DNA from: HGM11788 sp964654945
Lineage (GTDB): Bacteria; Bacillota; Clostridia; Lachnospirales; CAG-274
Length of the DNA stretch: 64,000 bases
Direction of reading: 5' to 3'
NCBI GenBank assembly: GCA_964654945.1
Contig: CAZZLN010000004.1
Span: 18,061-82,060, forward strand
Made by a program: the position numbers and the translations under genes. Below, in pieces: positions 9,219 through 18,138 of this stretch (position 1 is its first letter; every line of letters begins with the position of its first letter). Below the pieces are notes generated by a model, which did no database searches, was not told the origin of the DNA, and saw only the letters and a program-made list of their open reading frames with translations.

Positions 9219-9956
9219 GTGATTGGAAACAAAACTGTATTTGTAACCGGCTCATCAAGAGGTATAGGAAAGGCAATAGCAAGAGCCTTTGCAGTTGAGG
9301 GATATAATGTGGCAATAATGTGCAAAAACTCTAAAAAAGAGCTTCAGGAAACATATAATGAGCTTATTGAGCTTACTCCTGACGTGCTGGCACTTCAGGG
9401 AGATTTATCCGATTATGAATCAGCTCGTTTTGCATTAAAAAAAATAATCGATAAATTTGGGAATATTGACATTCTTGTAAACAATGCAGGAATATCCTAC
9501 ATAGGTCTTTTTAACACAATGAAACAAAGCCAGTGGCAGAAGGTTATGAAATGTAATGTTGATACTATGTTTAACTGCACTCATGCAGCATTACAGTATA
9601 TGATAAAAAATCACAAAGGAAATATTATTAATATTTCTTCTATGTGGGGAAGTGTTGGAGCTTCCTGTGAGGCAGTTTATTCAGCATCAAAGGGTGCAGT
9701 AAATTCATTTACAAAAGCTCTGGCAAAGGAGCTTGCTCCAAGCAATATAAGAGTTAATGCAGTATCCTGCGGAGCTATTGATACAAGTATGAACAGCTTT
9801 TTATCTAAAAAAGAAAGACAAAACCTTGAAGATGAAATACCTCTTGGAAGATTTGGAACAGTTGATGAAATTGCAAGTATGGTGTTGTATCTTGCAGGTG
9901 ATGAAAGCAAATATATTACAGGTCAGATTATAGGAGTTGACGGAGGTATGAGCTAA
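9219..9956 (+). CDS. SDR family oxidoreductase (FabG-like)
   Basis: 245 residues. TGSSRGIG is the NAD(P)-binding motif, NNAG (in ILVNNAGISYIG) follows near residue 88, and the catalytic Ser-Tyr-Lys set is seen as NISSMWG and YSASKGA; PLGRFG and the C-terminal GQIIGVDGGMS are typical of 3-oxoacyl-ACP reductases. Basic residues after the glycine motif suggest NADPH. It stands alone away from other fatty-acid genes, so the substrate is uncertain. A GTG start at 9219 is favoured by AGAGGTGA upstream; an in-frame GTG at 9210 falls inside that site. Confidence 0.85.
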   Translation: MIGNKTVFVTGSSRGIGKAIARAFAVEGYNVAIMCKNSKKELQETYNELIELTPDVLALQGDLSDYESARFALKKIIDKFGNIDILVNNAGISYIGLFNTMKQSQWQKVMKCNVDTMFNCTHAALQYMIKNHKGNIINISSMWGSVGASCEAVYSASKGAVNSFTKALAKELAPSNIRVNAVSCGAIDTSMNSFLSKKERQNLEDEIPLGRFGTVDEIASMVLYLAGDESKYITGQIIGVDGGMS

Positions 9957-9969
9957 ACTCACACCTCCT
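9943..9969. other. Inverted repeat at the convergent SDR / DHHW ends
   Basis: GGAGGTATGAG (9943-9953) is nearly complementary to CTCACACCTCC (9959-9969) and spans the stop codons of both convergent genes. No good T run follows on either strand, so it is at best a weak bidirectional terminator. Confidence 0.4.
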
Positions 9970-11068
9970 AATATATTACATTTACTCCGGTGTCATTATC
10001 AATAGTATTCATATTATAAAGTATAAGAATATCCTCAATATTTTTATGTTCATTACAGAACTGACTTATTGAGCCTTTATAGCTTCTCGGGTCAAAAACA
10101 TAAATCTTTTTATAGTGGTTTACAAGAAATGGTATCATTGAATTAGCATAGCTGTCCTTTGCTATGGCAAGCTCTTTTTCTGTATCAATATCATTATTTG
10201 TAATTTCAATATAGCTATGGATATTGTCAAGAAAATAAGAATATTTATCCTTTGTTTTAAGATATTTTTCCGAATAAAGAGAATTAAGTTCCACATTGTC
10301 ATATATAATGCTAACATTTAATTTTTTATCATAAACCTTTATACTGTCACTTTTTACGGAATAGTCATTAAGCTTTGAATATATCGTACCCTTAAAATCC
10401 TCCGAAACTGTTTTTATATTAAATTCGGATTTATCAAGAGGTTTAATTCCTTTTGCTCTGCAATAAGCCATATAGCCTATATATGCGCCATCTGTTGTCC
10501 AATGGTGGTCAAGTCTGTAGAACAATTGTTCATTGTCTTTTTCACTTATTAAATCATTATATATATCTATATTGTTTGTGCTTACACTATTGTATATTTT
10601 ATTAATAACATCAAGCTGACTGTATGGTGATGCGTATTTCGGAAGTTTATCACTATAAACAGCAACAGCCGTAGGCACAAGGATTAAATCAGGCTTAACA
10701 TTTGTATTTTTTTCAAATTTATTAAATGTATAAATAAGCTTTTCTGTATTTTTTGGCTTATCATAGTTTTCAATCAAAAAATCATCTTCACAAATATAAA
10801 TATTGTTAATAAGCTTTTTACCTAAAAATATTTTTTCAAAATTAGTCTTACAGCTCACAAAATAATCTCTGTAAGGGAAGTGGTCAGAAAGATAAGAAGT
10901 AAGCTCTGATGTAAAGCTTCCGTCAGTAATATTTTCAATACTTATTTCAGGAAATTCCTGAAGCACTCTGTTTTCATTTTCAGAAAAATCCGATTTAGGC
11001 ATAACTATAAAAGAAATTGTACCCAATAATACTATAGCAGTAATTATAATTGCAGTAAATTTATTCAT
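9968..11068 (-). CDS. DHHW family protein (AlgJ/AlgX-like, surface-polymer acetylation)
   Basis: 366 residues with one N-terminal membrane anchor and an extracytoplasmic SGNH-like region. The name-giving motif is present in YRLDHHWTTDGAYIGY (~residue 190), and the catalytic-like serine region is KDSYANSMIPFL (~310). Proteins of this type accompany MBOAT acyltransferases and are thought to help transfer acetyl groups to exported polysaccharides. It is the last gene after the MBOAT gene (14-base gap). The polymer acted on is unknown. Confidence 0.82.
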   Translation of the reverse strand: MNKFTAIIITAIVLLGTISFIVMPKSDFSENENRVLQEFPEISIENITDGSFTSELTSYLSDHFPYRDYFVSCKTNFEKIFLGKKLINNIYICEDDFLIENYDKPKNTEKLIYTFNKFEKNTNVKPDLILVPTAVAVYSDKLPKYASPYSQLDVINKIYNSVSTNNIDIYNDLISEKDNEQLFYRLDHHWTTDGAYIGYMAYCRAKGIKPLDKSEFNIKTVSEDFKGTIYSKLNDYSVKSDSIKVYDKKLNVSIIYDNVELNSLYSEKYLKTKDKYSYFLDNIHSYIEITNNDIDTEKELAIAKDSYANSMIPFLVNHYKKIYVFDPRSYKGSISQFCNEHKNIEDILILYNMNTIDNDTGVNVIY

Positions 11069-11082
11069 CGTGACGCCTCCTT

Positions 11083-12477
11083 TTAAAATCTGAAATACAA
11101 AAACGGATTATAGCTTGAGCTTACAAGATAAGCTGCAGAAAGTCCGAAGCCTAAAAAATAAAATAATGCACAGATTATTTTTCTTAAACAATTAAGTCCT
11201 TTGTATTCTATCTTTAAATGATATATTGGTGTTGAAAATAATATACCTGCAATTAAAATTATTCCATTGTTAATTAAATCAAACACAAAACGATTGTCAC
11301 AAATTATACCATTCGAATTTAAAAGCATTACAAAAAGATAATCTGTCATAATACTAAAATCATCAATAGCAAAAACAGTAAAACCTATAATAACAATTAT
11401 TAAGGTATAAATATGCCGTATAACCGACGGCAGTTTATTTATAAAGCTGCCCCACACATATTTTTCAAGAACAAGAAGTATGCCGTAATATATGCCCCAA
11501 ATTACAAAATTCCATGCAGCACCATGCCACAATCCGGTAAGTGTCCATACCACCATAATATTAAAAATATGCCTTGACACTTTACAGCGGTTTCCCCCAA
11601 GAGGAATATAAACATAATCTCTAAACCATGTAGAAAGAGAAATATGCCACCTTCTCCAAAACTCTGTTATTGATTTTGAAATATAGGGATAATTAAAGTT
11701 TTCGTTATAATCAAACCCCAGCATTTTACCCATACCAACTGCCATATCACCATAGCCGCTGAAATCAAAATAAAGCTGTAATGAAAATGCTATTGCACCA
11801 AGCCACGCAGAAGCCATTGAAAGCTCTGAAATATCACAAGCCTTTATACTTTCCCACAATAAGCCAATATTATTTGCAATAAGCACCTTTTTAAAAAGAC
11901 CAAATAAAAATCTTTTAACACCGTAAATATAGCCGCTAAAGTTAATTTCTCTTTTTTTCATTTGCTCTGCAACAGTCTGAAATCTCACTATAGGACCTGC
12001 AATAAGCTGAGGGAACATAGAAACATATGTCATAAACACAAGAAGGCTTTTTTCTGACTTCTGACTCCCCTTATAAACATCAATTACATAGCTCATAATT
12101 TGAAATGTAAAAAAGCTTATGCCAATAGGCAGACCTATTTTAAGAGGCTTAATGTCTGCACCAAATATATTTATAATTGAAATTAAAAAATCAGCATACT
12201 TGAAAAAACCAAGTATGCCAATATTAATTAATACAGACACACAAAGAAACAAGCTCTTTTTATAGGGCTTGCCTGCTTTGTCAATCAGTATTCCGAATAT
12301 ATAGCCAAATACAGATGATAATATCATAAGAAAAATGTATACAGGCTCGCCCCAACCATAAAAGAGCAGACTGGCAATAAGCAATATAACATTTTTAACC
12401 TTAAAGGGCACAATATAATATATTATCAAAAATACAGGCAAAAAGAAAAACAAAAATTCAATACTGCTAAATATCAT
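11083..12477 (-). CDS. MBOAT family O-acyltransferase (AlgI/DltB-like)
   Basis: 464 residues with about ten to twelve predicted membrane segments. FDFSGYGDMAVGMGKMLGF and YPYISKSITEFWRRWHISLS are the conserved AlgI blocks, and the catalytic histidine is in LTGLWHGAAWNF. Such proteins move acyl (usually acetyl) groups across the membrane for O-acylation of exported glycans. Its ATG overlaps the stop of the DUF4358 lipoprotein gene by 4 bases, so translation is probably coupled. No dlt genes are nearby, so teichoic-acid D-alanylation is unlikely. Confidence 0.92.
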   Translation of the reverse strand: MIFSSIEFLFFFLPVFLIIYYIVPFKVKNVILLIASLLFYGWGEPVYIFLMILSSVFGYIFGILIDKAGKPYKKSLFLCVSVLINIGILGFFKYADFLISIINIFGADIKPLKIGLPIGISFFTFQIMSYVIDVYKGSQKSEKSLLVFMTYVSMFPQLIAGPIVRFQTVAEQMKKREINFSGYIYGVKRFLFGLFKKVLIANNIGLLWESIKACDISELSMASAWLGAIAFSLQLYFDFSGYGDMAVGMGKMLGFDYNENFNYPYISKSITEFWRRWHISLSTWFRDYVYIPLGGNRCKVSRHIFNIMVVWTLTGLWHGAAWNFVIWGIYYGILLVLEKYVWGSFINKLPSVIRHIYTLIIVIIGFTVFAIDDFSIMTDYLFVMLLNSNGIICDNRFVFDLINNGIILIAGILFSTPIYHLKIEYKGLNCLRKIICALFYFLGFGLSAAYLVSSSYNPFLYFRF

Positions 12478-12965
12478 ATACCTAATCCTTTTTCAATAGT
12501 TTCAGCCATTATTTCACTTTTATCCGAAATAACAACATAAAAGAAATTATCATTAAATTCCTTTTCGGTTTTTTCAATAATTTTAACCTGGTCAGGTAAA
12601 TTATAATTTGTCATTTCATCTTTCTTCTGTGCAATAACATTATTTATATTTTCCTCATAAGAGCTGATGTCAACACCATCTTTACCCTTAGCAATTATTA
12701 TAGTTTCTGCTGATGTTGGACTTTCTGCCTGTGCAAAAACATATTCAGAGAAATCTTCAACATTAATTCCATAATAATTTTCTATAAGATTATCGTCAAT
12801 CTTAACCATTTTTTCAGTTGAAAGTGCAGAAATAATATCATAAATATCATTTACGCTTATATTTTCCATAGATTCAGCTACATTTGCCATTTCTTCCTTA
12901 TTATCAGAACCGCAGCCTGTAAGCATTATCCCTGCCATAACTAAAGCTAATAAAAACTTCTTCAT
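12474..12965 (-). CDS. DUF4358 domain lipoprotein
   Basis: 163 residues. MKKFLLALVMAGIMLTGCGS is a lipoprotein signal with lipobox LTGC (Cys18). The mature domain fits DUF4358, a family of Clostridia often found next to MBOAT and SGNH genes; function unknown. It sits between the SGNH hydrolase and the MBOAT gene and overlaps the latter by 4 bases, which points to a membrane-surface partner in the O-acylation machinery (inference). Confidence 0.8.
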   Translation of the reverse strand: MKKFLLALVMAGIMLTGCGSDNKEEMANVAESMENISVNDIYDIISALSTEKMVKIDDNLIENYYGINVEDFSEYVFAQAESPTSAETIIIAKGKDGVDISSYEENINNVIAQKKDEMTNYNLPDQVKIIEKTEKEFNDNFFYVVISDKSEIMAETIEKGLGI

Positions 12966-12982
12966 TTTAAAACTCCTTTATG

Positions 12983-13810
12983 TTAAAAATTAATTGCAGT
13001 TTCCTTTAAAAAATCCACCCAGATTTTATATGCTTCACTATTTTGATGAATTCTGCCGTCACTTGCAAGCTCTGCCGGCAGATAACCTTTTTTATTTGAA
13101 AGCCTTGAAGGTAAATCAAGGTATGTAACTACCCATTCTGATGAATGAGATTTAATATAATCGTTGAATGCTCTTATTCCGTTATTATTATAGGTATCCG
13201 TTTCTTTTCCCTCAACAAAATAAGTAACACCCATAATATATATACCTGTGTCAGGGAGCTTTTCTCTTATTTGTTTAATTAATTTTTCGTATTTTTCTCC
13301 AACCTTTTCAGCTGATACACCATCAAGCTCATTTACGCCAAGATTAATAAATATCTTATCGGGATTAATTATTTCAAGATTTTCAATAAGCGGTCTTGAT
13401 TCACCCTTATACATAATTGTTTTGCCATTTAATGCTGCATCTACACCATAACTTGATGCTGCTAAAAATGTAAGATTTTTAACAAAATCCGGAACTTCAT
13501 TATTTGACGCCGCAAAGGTTGCAAACCCGCTCATAATAGAATCGCCTACAAATACCGTATTTTTATAAAATCTTTCAACCTGTTTTTCCTGTTCTGCACT
13601 TAGTACAAGAATTGTTGTTGTTTCAGTTTCTTCTTCTGAAACAGTATCTGTTTTATTTTCAATATTATTATTTTCTTCACTGACAATATCAGCAGCCATC
13701 TTAGTATTATTATCTGTATTATCCTTTGTCATATCTATAATTATGGAAAAGAACATAATAACAGCCATTATGGCTAAAAGTACATAAACTCTGCTTCCTC
13801 TGCTTCTCAT
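12983..13810 (-). CDS. Membrane-anchored SGNH/GDSL hydrolase
   Basis: 275 residues: one N-terminal membrane anchor (~8-27), a Glu/Thr/Asn-rich linker, then an SGNH domain with FVGDSIMSGF (block I serine), a glycine block around AASSYG, GVNELD (block III) and DGRIHQN (block V Asp-His). These enzymes add or remove acyl groups on surface glycans. The start at 13810 follows GGAAAGGG; a frame six codons longer has no site. It is the second gene of the galE-led operon, 42 bases after galE. Confidence 0.85.
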   Translation of the reverse strand: MRSRGSRVYVLLAIMAVIMFFSIIIDMTKDNTDNNTKMAADIVSEENNNIENKTDTVSEEETETTTILVLSAEQEKQVERFYKNTVFVGDSIMSGFATFAASNNEVPDFVKNLTFLAASSYGVDAALNGKTIMYKGESRPLIENLEIINPDKIFINLGVNELDGVSAEKVGEKYEKLIKQIREKLPDTGIYIMGVTYFVEGKETDTYNNNGIRAFNDYIKSHSSEWVVTYLDLPSRLSNKKGYLPAELASDGRIHQNSEAYKIWVDFLKETAINF

Positions 13811-13812
13811 AA

Positions 13813-13842
13813 TATACCCTTTCCACACTCAATGTGAAAAGC
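13813..13842 (-). promoter_or_regulatory. Hairpin that covers the Shine-Dalgarno of the SGNH gene
   Basis: In the minus-strand RNA CUUUUCACA pairs fully (one U-G) with UGUGGAAAG around a five-base UUGAG loop. The 3' arm contains the GGAAAG of the ribosome-binding site. No U run follows, so it is not a terminator. Confidence 0.5.
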
Positions 13843-13852
13843 CGCAGATTTA

Positions 13853-14842
13853 TTAAATATCATAATACTTTAACACATCAAATATAGCATCTTCGACAGT
13901 ATACTGAGGTATCCAGTCTATAGTTCTTTTTGCAAGCCTTATGCCTGCATAAGAACCTCCAATATCTCCCTGTCGTCTGTTTCCTACAATAGTATTAATT
14001 TTTTCACCTGTTACATTTTCAAAGGCAATAAGAAATTCTCTTACTGTAACATCTACACCTGAACCAATATTAAGAGAAAGATAATTTGAATATTCAGGAC
14101 CTGCCTTTTTAATTGCCCCATCAAAATTAAGCACAGCCTTTACATTTGCCATAGCAAGGTCACGCACATGAATATAATCTCTTATGCAGGTGCCATCTCT
14201 GGTTTCCCAATCATCACCCATAATAACAAACCTTTTGCTTTCTCCAATCATAATTTTTACAAGCTTTTCAAGAAGATTTGAACCTGCCTTATAAGGCAAA
14301 GTTGTTCTCGTCTGAGGGTCGGCACCAATAGGATTGAAATATCTAAGGGCAATACATTTCATACCATAGGCATTACAAAAATCCTTTAAAATCATTTCTG
14401 TTATATATTTACTTCTTCCAAAAGGACTTCTTGGCTTCAAAGGAGAACGCTCTGTCACCAGATAACCCGGAACATCATCATATACAGAAGCTGTTGAAGC
14501 ATATATAATCTTTTTTATATTATGCTCTTTAAGCTGATTAAAAAGCTCCATACTCTTTACAACATTCTGCAAATAAAATTCATAAGGGTGTTCAACTGAA
14601 GTAGCTACAGCAGAAATCATAGCACTATGAATTACAACTTCTATATCATTATGCTCATTCAGGATTTTTTCAACGGATTTTTTATCAGTAATATCAGCTT
14701 TATAAAAATAACACCCCGGCAGGCTGAATTTATCAGTACCCTCAGCACTATCTACAACAACAGTTTCAATATTATTATCTGATAAAGCATAACATATATT
14801 TCTTCCTAAATATCCTGCTCCCCCTGTAACTAAAACTTTCAT
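13853..14842 (-). CDS. galE: UDP-glucose 4-epimerase
   Basis: 329 residues, full length for GalE, which interconverts UDP-glucose and UDP-galactose with bound NAD. TGGAGYLGRNIC is the NAD-binding motif; the catalytic Ser-Tyr-Lys set is ASTASVYD and FGRSKYITE; ALRYFNPIGADP and GTCIRDYIHVRDLA are family blocks. GGAGG precedes the ATG by 8 bases. As first gene before the O-acylation genes it likely supplies sugar precursors for the same surface polymer (inference). Confidence 0.95.
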   Translation of the reverse strand: MKVLVTGGAGYLGRNICYALSDNNIETVVVDSAEGTDKFSLPGCYFYKADITDKKSVEKILNEHNDIEVVIHSAMISAVATSVEHPYEFYLQNVVKSMELFNQLKEHNIKKIIYASTASVYDDVPGYLVTERSPLKPRSPFGRSKYITEMILKDFCNAYGMKCIALRYFNPIGADPQTRTTLPYKAGSNLLEKLVKIMIGESKRFVIMGDDWETRDGTCIRDYIHVRDLAMANVKAVLNFDGAIKKAGPEYSNYLSLNIGSGVDVTVREFLIAFENVTGEKINTIVGNRRQGDIGGSYAGIRLAKRTIDWIPQYTVEDAIFDVLKYYDI

Positions 14843-14871
14843 AGAATTGCCTCCTTTGAAAATATAAATAT

Positions 14872-14900
14872 ATTGTACAGCAAAAAAATATAAAATTCAA
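14872..14900 (-). promoter_or_regulatory. Sigma-A promoter of the galE operon
   Basis: Minus strand: TTGAAT (14895-14900), 17-base spacer, TACAAT (14872-14877), about 30 bases before the galE ATG. It would drive galE and the four O-acylation genes, since no terminator is seen between them. Confidence 0.65.
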
Positions 14901-14947
14901 TATAAAATTACAAAAAATAACATAATTATTGTACTGTTTTATGGAAT

Positions 14948-14980
14948 GAAAAAAAGCAGGAATGAATATCACACCTGCTT
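14948..14980 (-). terminator. Terminator of valS
   Basis: Minus-strand stem AAGCAGG (14974-14980) with CCTGCTT (14954-14960), followed by a run of seven T. It lies directly after the valS stop. Confidence 0.85.
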
Positions 14981-14991
14981 AAAATCATTTA

Positions 14992-17622
14992 TCAGCCAAG
15001 TCTTGCTATCTGTTCTTCTACACTCTTTAACATTGAGCTGTACTTTTCAAGCTTAGCCTTTTCTTCATTTATAACTTTTTCAGGTGCTTTTGAAACAAAA
15101 CCCTGATTAGAAAGCTTCTTTTCTACTCTTTCGACTTCCTTAATAAGTTTAGACTTTTCTTTTGCAAGTCTTTCTTTTTCCTTTTCAATATCAACAAGCT
15201 CCGCAAAAGGCATATAAATCATACCATTATGAATAGCAGTAGAAACTGAATCATCGCTGATGCCATTATTATCTGAGCGTACTTCTACTTCACTTGCATA
15301 AGCTAAAGGAGCAAAGAATACCTTACCCTTTTCAAATATGCTTCTTACTTCATCATTATCGCTTACTACAATAACCTTAGCCTTTTTGCTTGGTGCTACA
15401 TTCATTTCAGCTCTGATATTTCTGATAGACTTAATAGCCTCTTTCATAAGCTCAATAGATTTTTCATCATCGGCAAAGTTATATTTATCAGTATATTCAG
15501 GCCACTTTGAAAGCATAATTGTTTCTTCTTCATTCTGAATTGAAGTAAATATTTCTTCTGTTACAAAAGGCATAAAAGGATGAAGCATTTTTAAAGCATT
15601 AATAAGAACAGTTTTTAATGTCCATAAAGCGGCATTTCTTGTTGGGTCTTCCTGATTATATAATCTGGGCTTAACCATTTCTATATACCAGTCACAGTAT
15701 TCATCCCATATAAAATCATATACATTTTGAACTGCAATACCAAGCTCATAAGAGTCAAGATTAGATGTAACATTCTTTGCAAGAGAATTGACCTTGCTTA
15801 ATATCCACTTATCAGCAGATGTTAATTGACTTAATTCAGCTTTTGGCTCATCATCACCAATGTGCATCATAACAAATCTTGAAGCATTCCAAAGTTTATT
15901 AGCAAAATTTCTGCTGTTTTCTACTCTCTCATTATAAAATCTCATATCATTGCCGGGAGCATTGCCGGTAATAAGAGTAAGCCTTAAAGCATCAGCACCT
16001 GCCTCTTTGATAATTTCAAGAGGGTCAATGCCATTTCCAAGAGATTTACTCATCTTTCTTCCCTGAGAATCTCTTACAAGACCATGAATAAGAACAGTCT
16101 TAAAAGGAACTTCTCCCATCTGCTCCATAGCAGAAAATACCATTCTTACAACCCAGAAGAATATAATATCATAGCCTGTTACAAGAACACTTGTAGGATA
16201 AAAATGTTCAAGCTCAGGAGTTTTTTCAGGCCAGCCTAAAGTTGAAAACGGCCACAATGCAGATGAGAACCATGTATCCAGACAATCCTCATCTTGTATA
16301 ATATGAGTGCCTCCGCATTTAGGGCAAACTTCCGGAGCAGTCTTTGAAACAATAACCTCACCGCAATCACAATAATAAGCAGGAATTCTATGTCCCCACC
16401 ACAGCTGTCTTGAAATACACCAGTCATGAATATCCTCCAGCCAATGAGTGTAAATTTTTCCAAATCTATCAGGAACAAACTTTAGCTCACCATTATAATA
16501 TACATCAAGTGCAGGTTTAGCAAGCTCATCCATTTTTACAAACCACTGCTTCTTAATCAGAGGCTCTATAACACTATGACATCTGTCGTGAGTGCCGACT
16601 GCATGACTTATATCTTCTTTTTTGATAAAAAGTCCCATTTCATCAAGTTCTTCAACAATCTGCTTTCTGGCATCATATCTGTCCATACCCTCGAATTTTC
16701 CGCCATTAGCATTGATTGTGCCGTCATCATTTAATATATTAATTTTTGGTAAATTATGTCTTTCACCAACCTCAAAGTCATTTGGGTCATGAGCAGGAGT
16801 AATCTTAACTACACCTGTACCAAATTCCATATCTACATAAGTATCTGCAATAATAGGAATTTCTCTGTCCACAAAAGGAACTATACAAACTCCGCCAACA
16901 ACATCTTTATATCTGTCATCATCAGGATGAACTGCAATAGCAGTATCGCCAAGCATTGTTTCAGGTCTTGTGGTTGCAAATTCAAGAAATCTGTCTGTAC
17001 CCTTAATAGGATATTTAATATGCCAAAATCCACCCTGTTTATTTTCATGCTCCACTTCTGCATCAGAAATAGTTGTTTGACAAGCAGGACACCAGTTAAT
17101 AAGCTTTTCGCCCTGATAGATATAGCCTTTTTCATAAAGCTTGCAAAATACTGTAAGTACTGCATCAGAAAGACCCTCATCCATTGTAAATCTTTCTCTT
17201 TCCCAGTCACATGAAGAACCCAGCTTTTTAAGCTGATTGAGAATTGTTCCTCCGTATTCTTTTTTCCATTCCCAAGCTCTCTTTAAAAAGCCCTCTCTGC
17301 CTATATCCTCTTTTGTGATGCCCTCCTCACGCATTTTGTCTACAATCTTAACCTCAGTTGAAATTGCCGCATGGTCAGTACCGGGAAGCCACAGAGTATT
17401 ATATCCCTGCATTCTTTTCCATCTTATGAGTATATCCTGCATTGTTTCATCAAGAGCATGACCCATATGAAGATGACCTGTGATATTCGGAGGCGGAATA
17501 ACAATAGTAAAAGGTTTTTTACTTTTATCTACCTCAGCATGAAAATATCCTTTGTCAAGCCAGTTTTTATAAATTTTTTCCTCTATTGAGGGATCATAGC
17601 TTTTTGCCATTTCCTTTGCCAT
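14992..17622 (-). CDS. valS: Valyl-tRNA synthetase
   Basis: 876 residues, full length. Class-I motifs are present: PPPNITGHLHMGHAL (HIGH type) and KMSKSLGNG (KMSKS). An editing domain (~180-340), a zinc-type CDCGEV...CPKCGG insert (~410-440), the anticodon-binding domain (~600-750) and the C-terminal coiled-coil arm of ValRS (~810-876) follow in order. GGAG precedes ATG 17622; a second in-frame ATG four codons on also has a site. A T-box leader controls it. Confidence 0.97.
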   Translation of the reverse strand: MAKEMAKSYDPSIEEKIYKNWLDKGYFHAEVDKSKKPFTIVIPPPNITGHLHMGHALDETMQDILIRWKRMQGYNTLWLPGTDHAAISTEVKIVDKMREEGITKEDIGREGFLKRAWEWKKEYGGTILNQLKKLGSSCDWERERFTMDEGLSDAVLTVFCKLYEKGYIYQGEKLINWCPACQTTISDAEVEHENKQGGFWHIKYPIKGTDRFLEFATTRPETMLGDTAIAVHPDDDRYKDVVGGVCIVPFVDREIPIIADTYVDMEFGTGVVKITPAHDPNDFEVGERHNLPKINILNDDGTINANGGKFEGMDRYDARKQIVEELDEMGLFIKKEDISHAVGTHDRCHSVIEPLIKKQWFVKMDELAKPALDVYYNGELKFVPDRFGKIYTHWLEDIHDWCISRQLWWGHRIPAYYCDCGEVIVSKTAPEVCPKCGGTHIIQDEDCLDTWFSSALWPFSTLGWPEKTPELEHFYPTSVLVTGYDIIFFWVVRMVFSAMEQMGEVPFKTVLIHGLVRDSQGRKMSKSLGNGIDPLEIIKEAGADALRLTLITGNAPGNDMRFYNERVENSRNFANKLWNASRFVMMHIGDDEPKAELSQLTSADKWILSKVNSLAKNVTSNLDSYELGIAVQNVYDFIWDEYCDWYIEMVKPRLYNQEDPTRNAALWTLKTVLINALKMLHPFMPFVTEEIFTSIQNEEETIMLSKWPEYTDKYNFADDEKSIELMKEAIKSIRNIRAEMNVAPSKKAKVIVVSDNDEVRSIFEKGKVFFAPLAYASEVEVRSDNNGISDDSVSTAIHNGMIYMPFAELVDIEKEKERLAKEKSKLIKEVERVEKKLSNQGFVSKAPEKVINEEKAKLEKYSSMLKSVEEQIARLG

Positions 17623-17650
17623 TTTTGTTTCTCCTTTTTTAATTATAAAT

Positions 17651-17892
17651 AAAAAATGCTTTCATCCATAAAAGGACGAAAGCATCGTGGTACCACCTTT
17701 TTTCCTGCGGTTACGCAGGCACTCTATAGCTATTAACGCTGCTAAACGTCAGACCTAATTCGTGTTTCTCAGTCTGAAGACTCCAAAGCTACCTTCATCA
17801 GTTTTTAACCATAAAGCATCTTTCAGCCTGTGGATACTTATCTCTTATATGGTGTAACCGACTACTCCTCTTTTTCTTAGTCACTATGTATT
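17651..17892 (-). promoter_or_regulatory. T-box riboswitch leader of valS
   Basis: The minus-strand leader holds the T-box core GGTGGTACCACG (17686-17697), whose variable base U matches the A discriminator expected of tRNA-Val. A CCTGCG-TAAC-CGCAGG hairpin (stem III) lies just before it, and a terminator follows (ATGCTTTCGTCC pairing with GGATGAAAGCAT, then six T, 17651-17685). The Stem I region is at ~17820-17885, with GCTGAAAGATG near its end; GUA at 17834-17836 is a possible specifier but I could not fix the fold. Uncharged tRNA would allow read-through. A weak TTGAAT-16-TACATA promoter overlaps the crh-like gene end. Confidence 0.92.
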
Positions 17893-17895
17893 AAT

Positions 17896-18138
17896 TTAGC
17901 TTAAAAATTCAACAATCGCATCACAAGCTTCAACTTCATCTTTTCCTTGAGCAGTGATTTCAACATCATTGCCTTCAAGAGAGCCGATAGATATAACACC
18001 CATAATGCTTTTTAAATTAATTTCCTTGTCATCCATCTTTAAATGGATAGAGCTTGAAAATCTGCCTGCAGTTGCCACTAATGTTGGGATAGGTCTTTCT
18101 CCCATGCTTGAACCAACAACTATACGTTTTTTTGTCAT
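17896..18138 (-). CDS. crh: HPr-family, Crh-like regulatory protein lacking the phospho-histidine
   Basis: 80 residues, HPr fold family. Compared with HPr (GIHARP around His15), this protein reads MGERPIPTL: two residues including His15 are gone, so it cannot carry PTS phosphate. The HPr-kinase site is kept as NLKSIMGV with Ser44 (equal to Ser46). B. subtilis Crh likewise lacks His15 and is encoded downstream of whiA, as here; hprK lies in the same gene run. Its ATG overlaps the whiA stop by 4 bases. A purely regulatory CcpA partner phosphorylated by HprK is the likely role (inference); a true HPr must be encoded elsewhere. Confidence 0.85.
   Translation of the reverse strand: MTKKRIVVGSSMGERPIPTLVATAGRFSSSIHLKMDDKEINLKSIMGVISIGSLEGNDVEITAQGKDEVEACDAIVEFLS

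Noticed and set aside
16756..17214. 152-codon plus-strand frame opposite valS
   Set aside because: Antisense shadow of a complete, well-conserved synthetase gene, with no ribosome-binding site.
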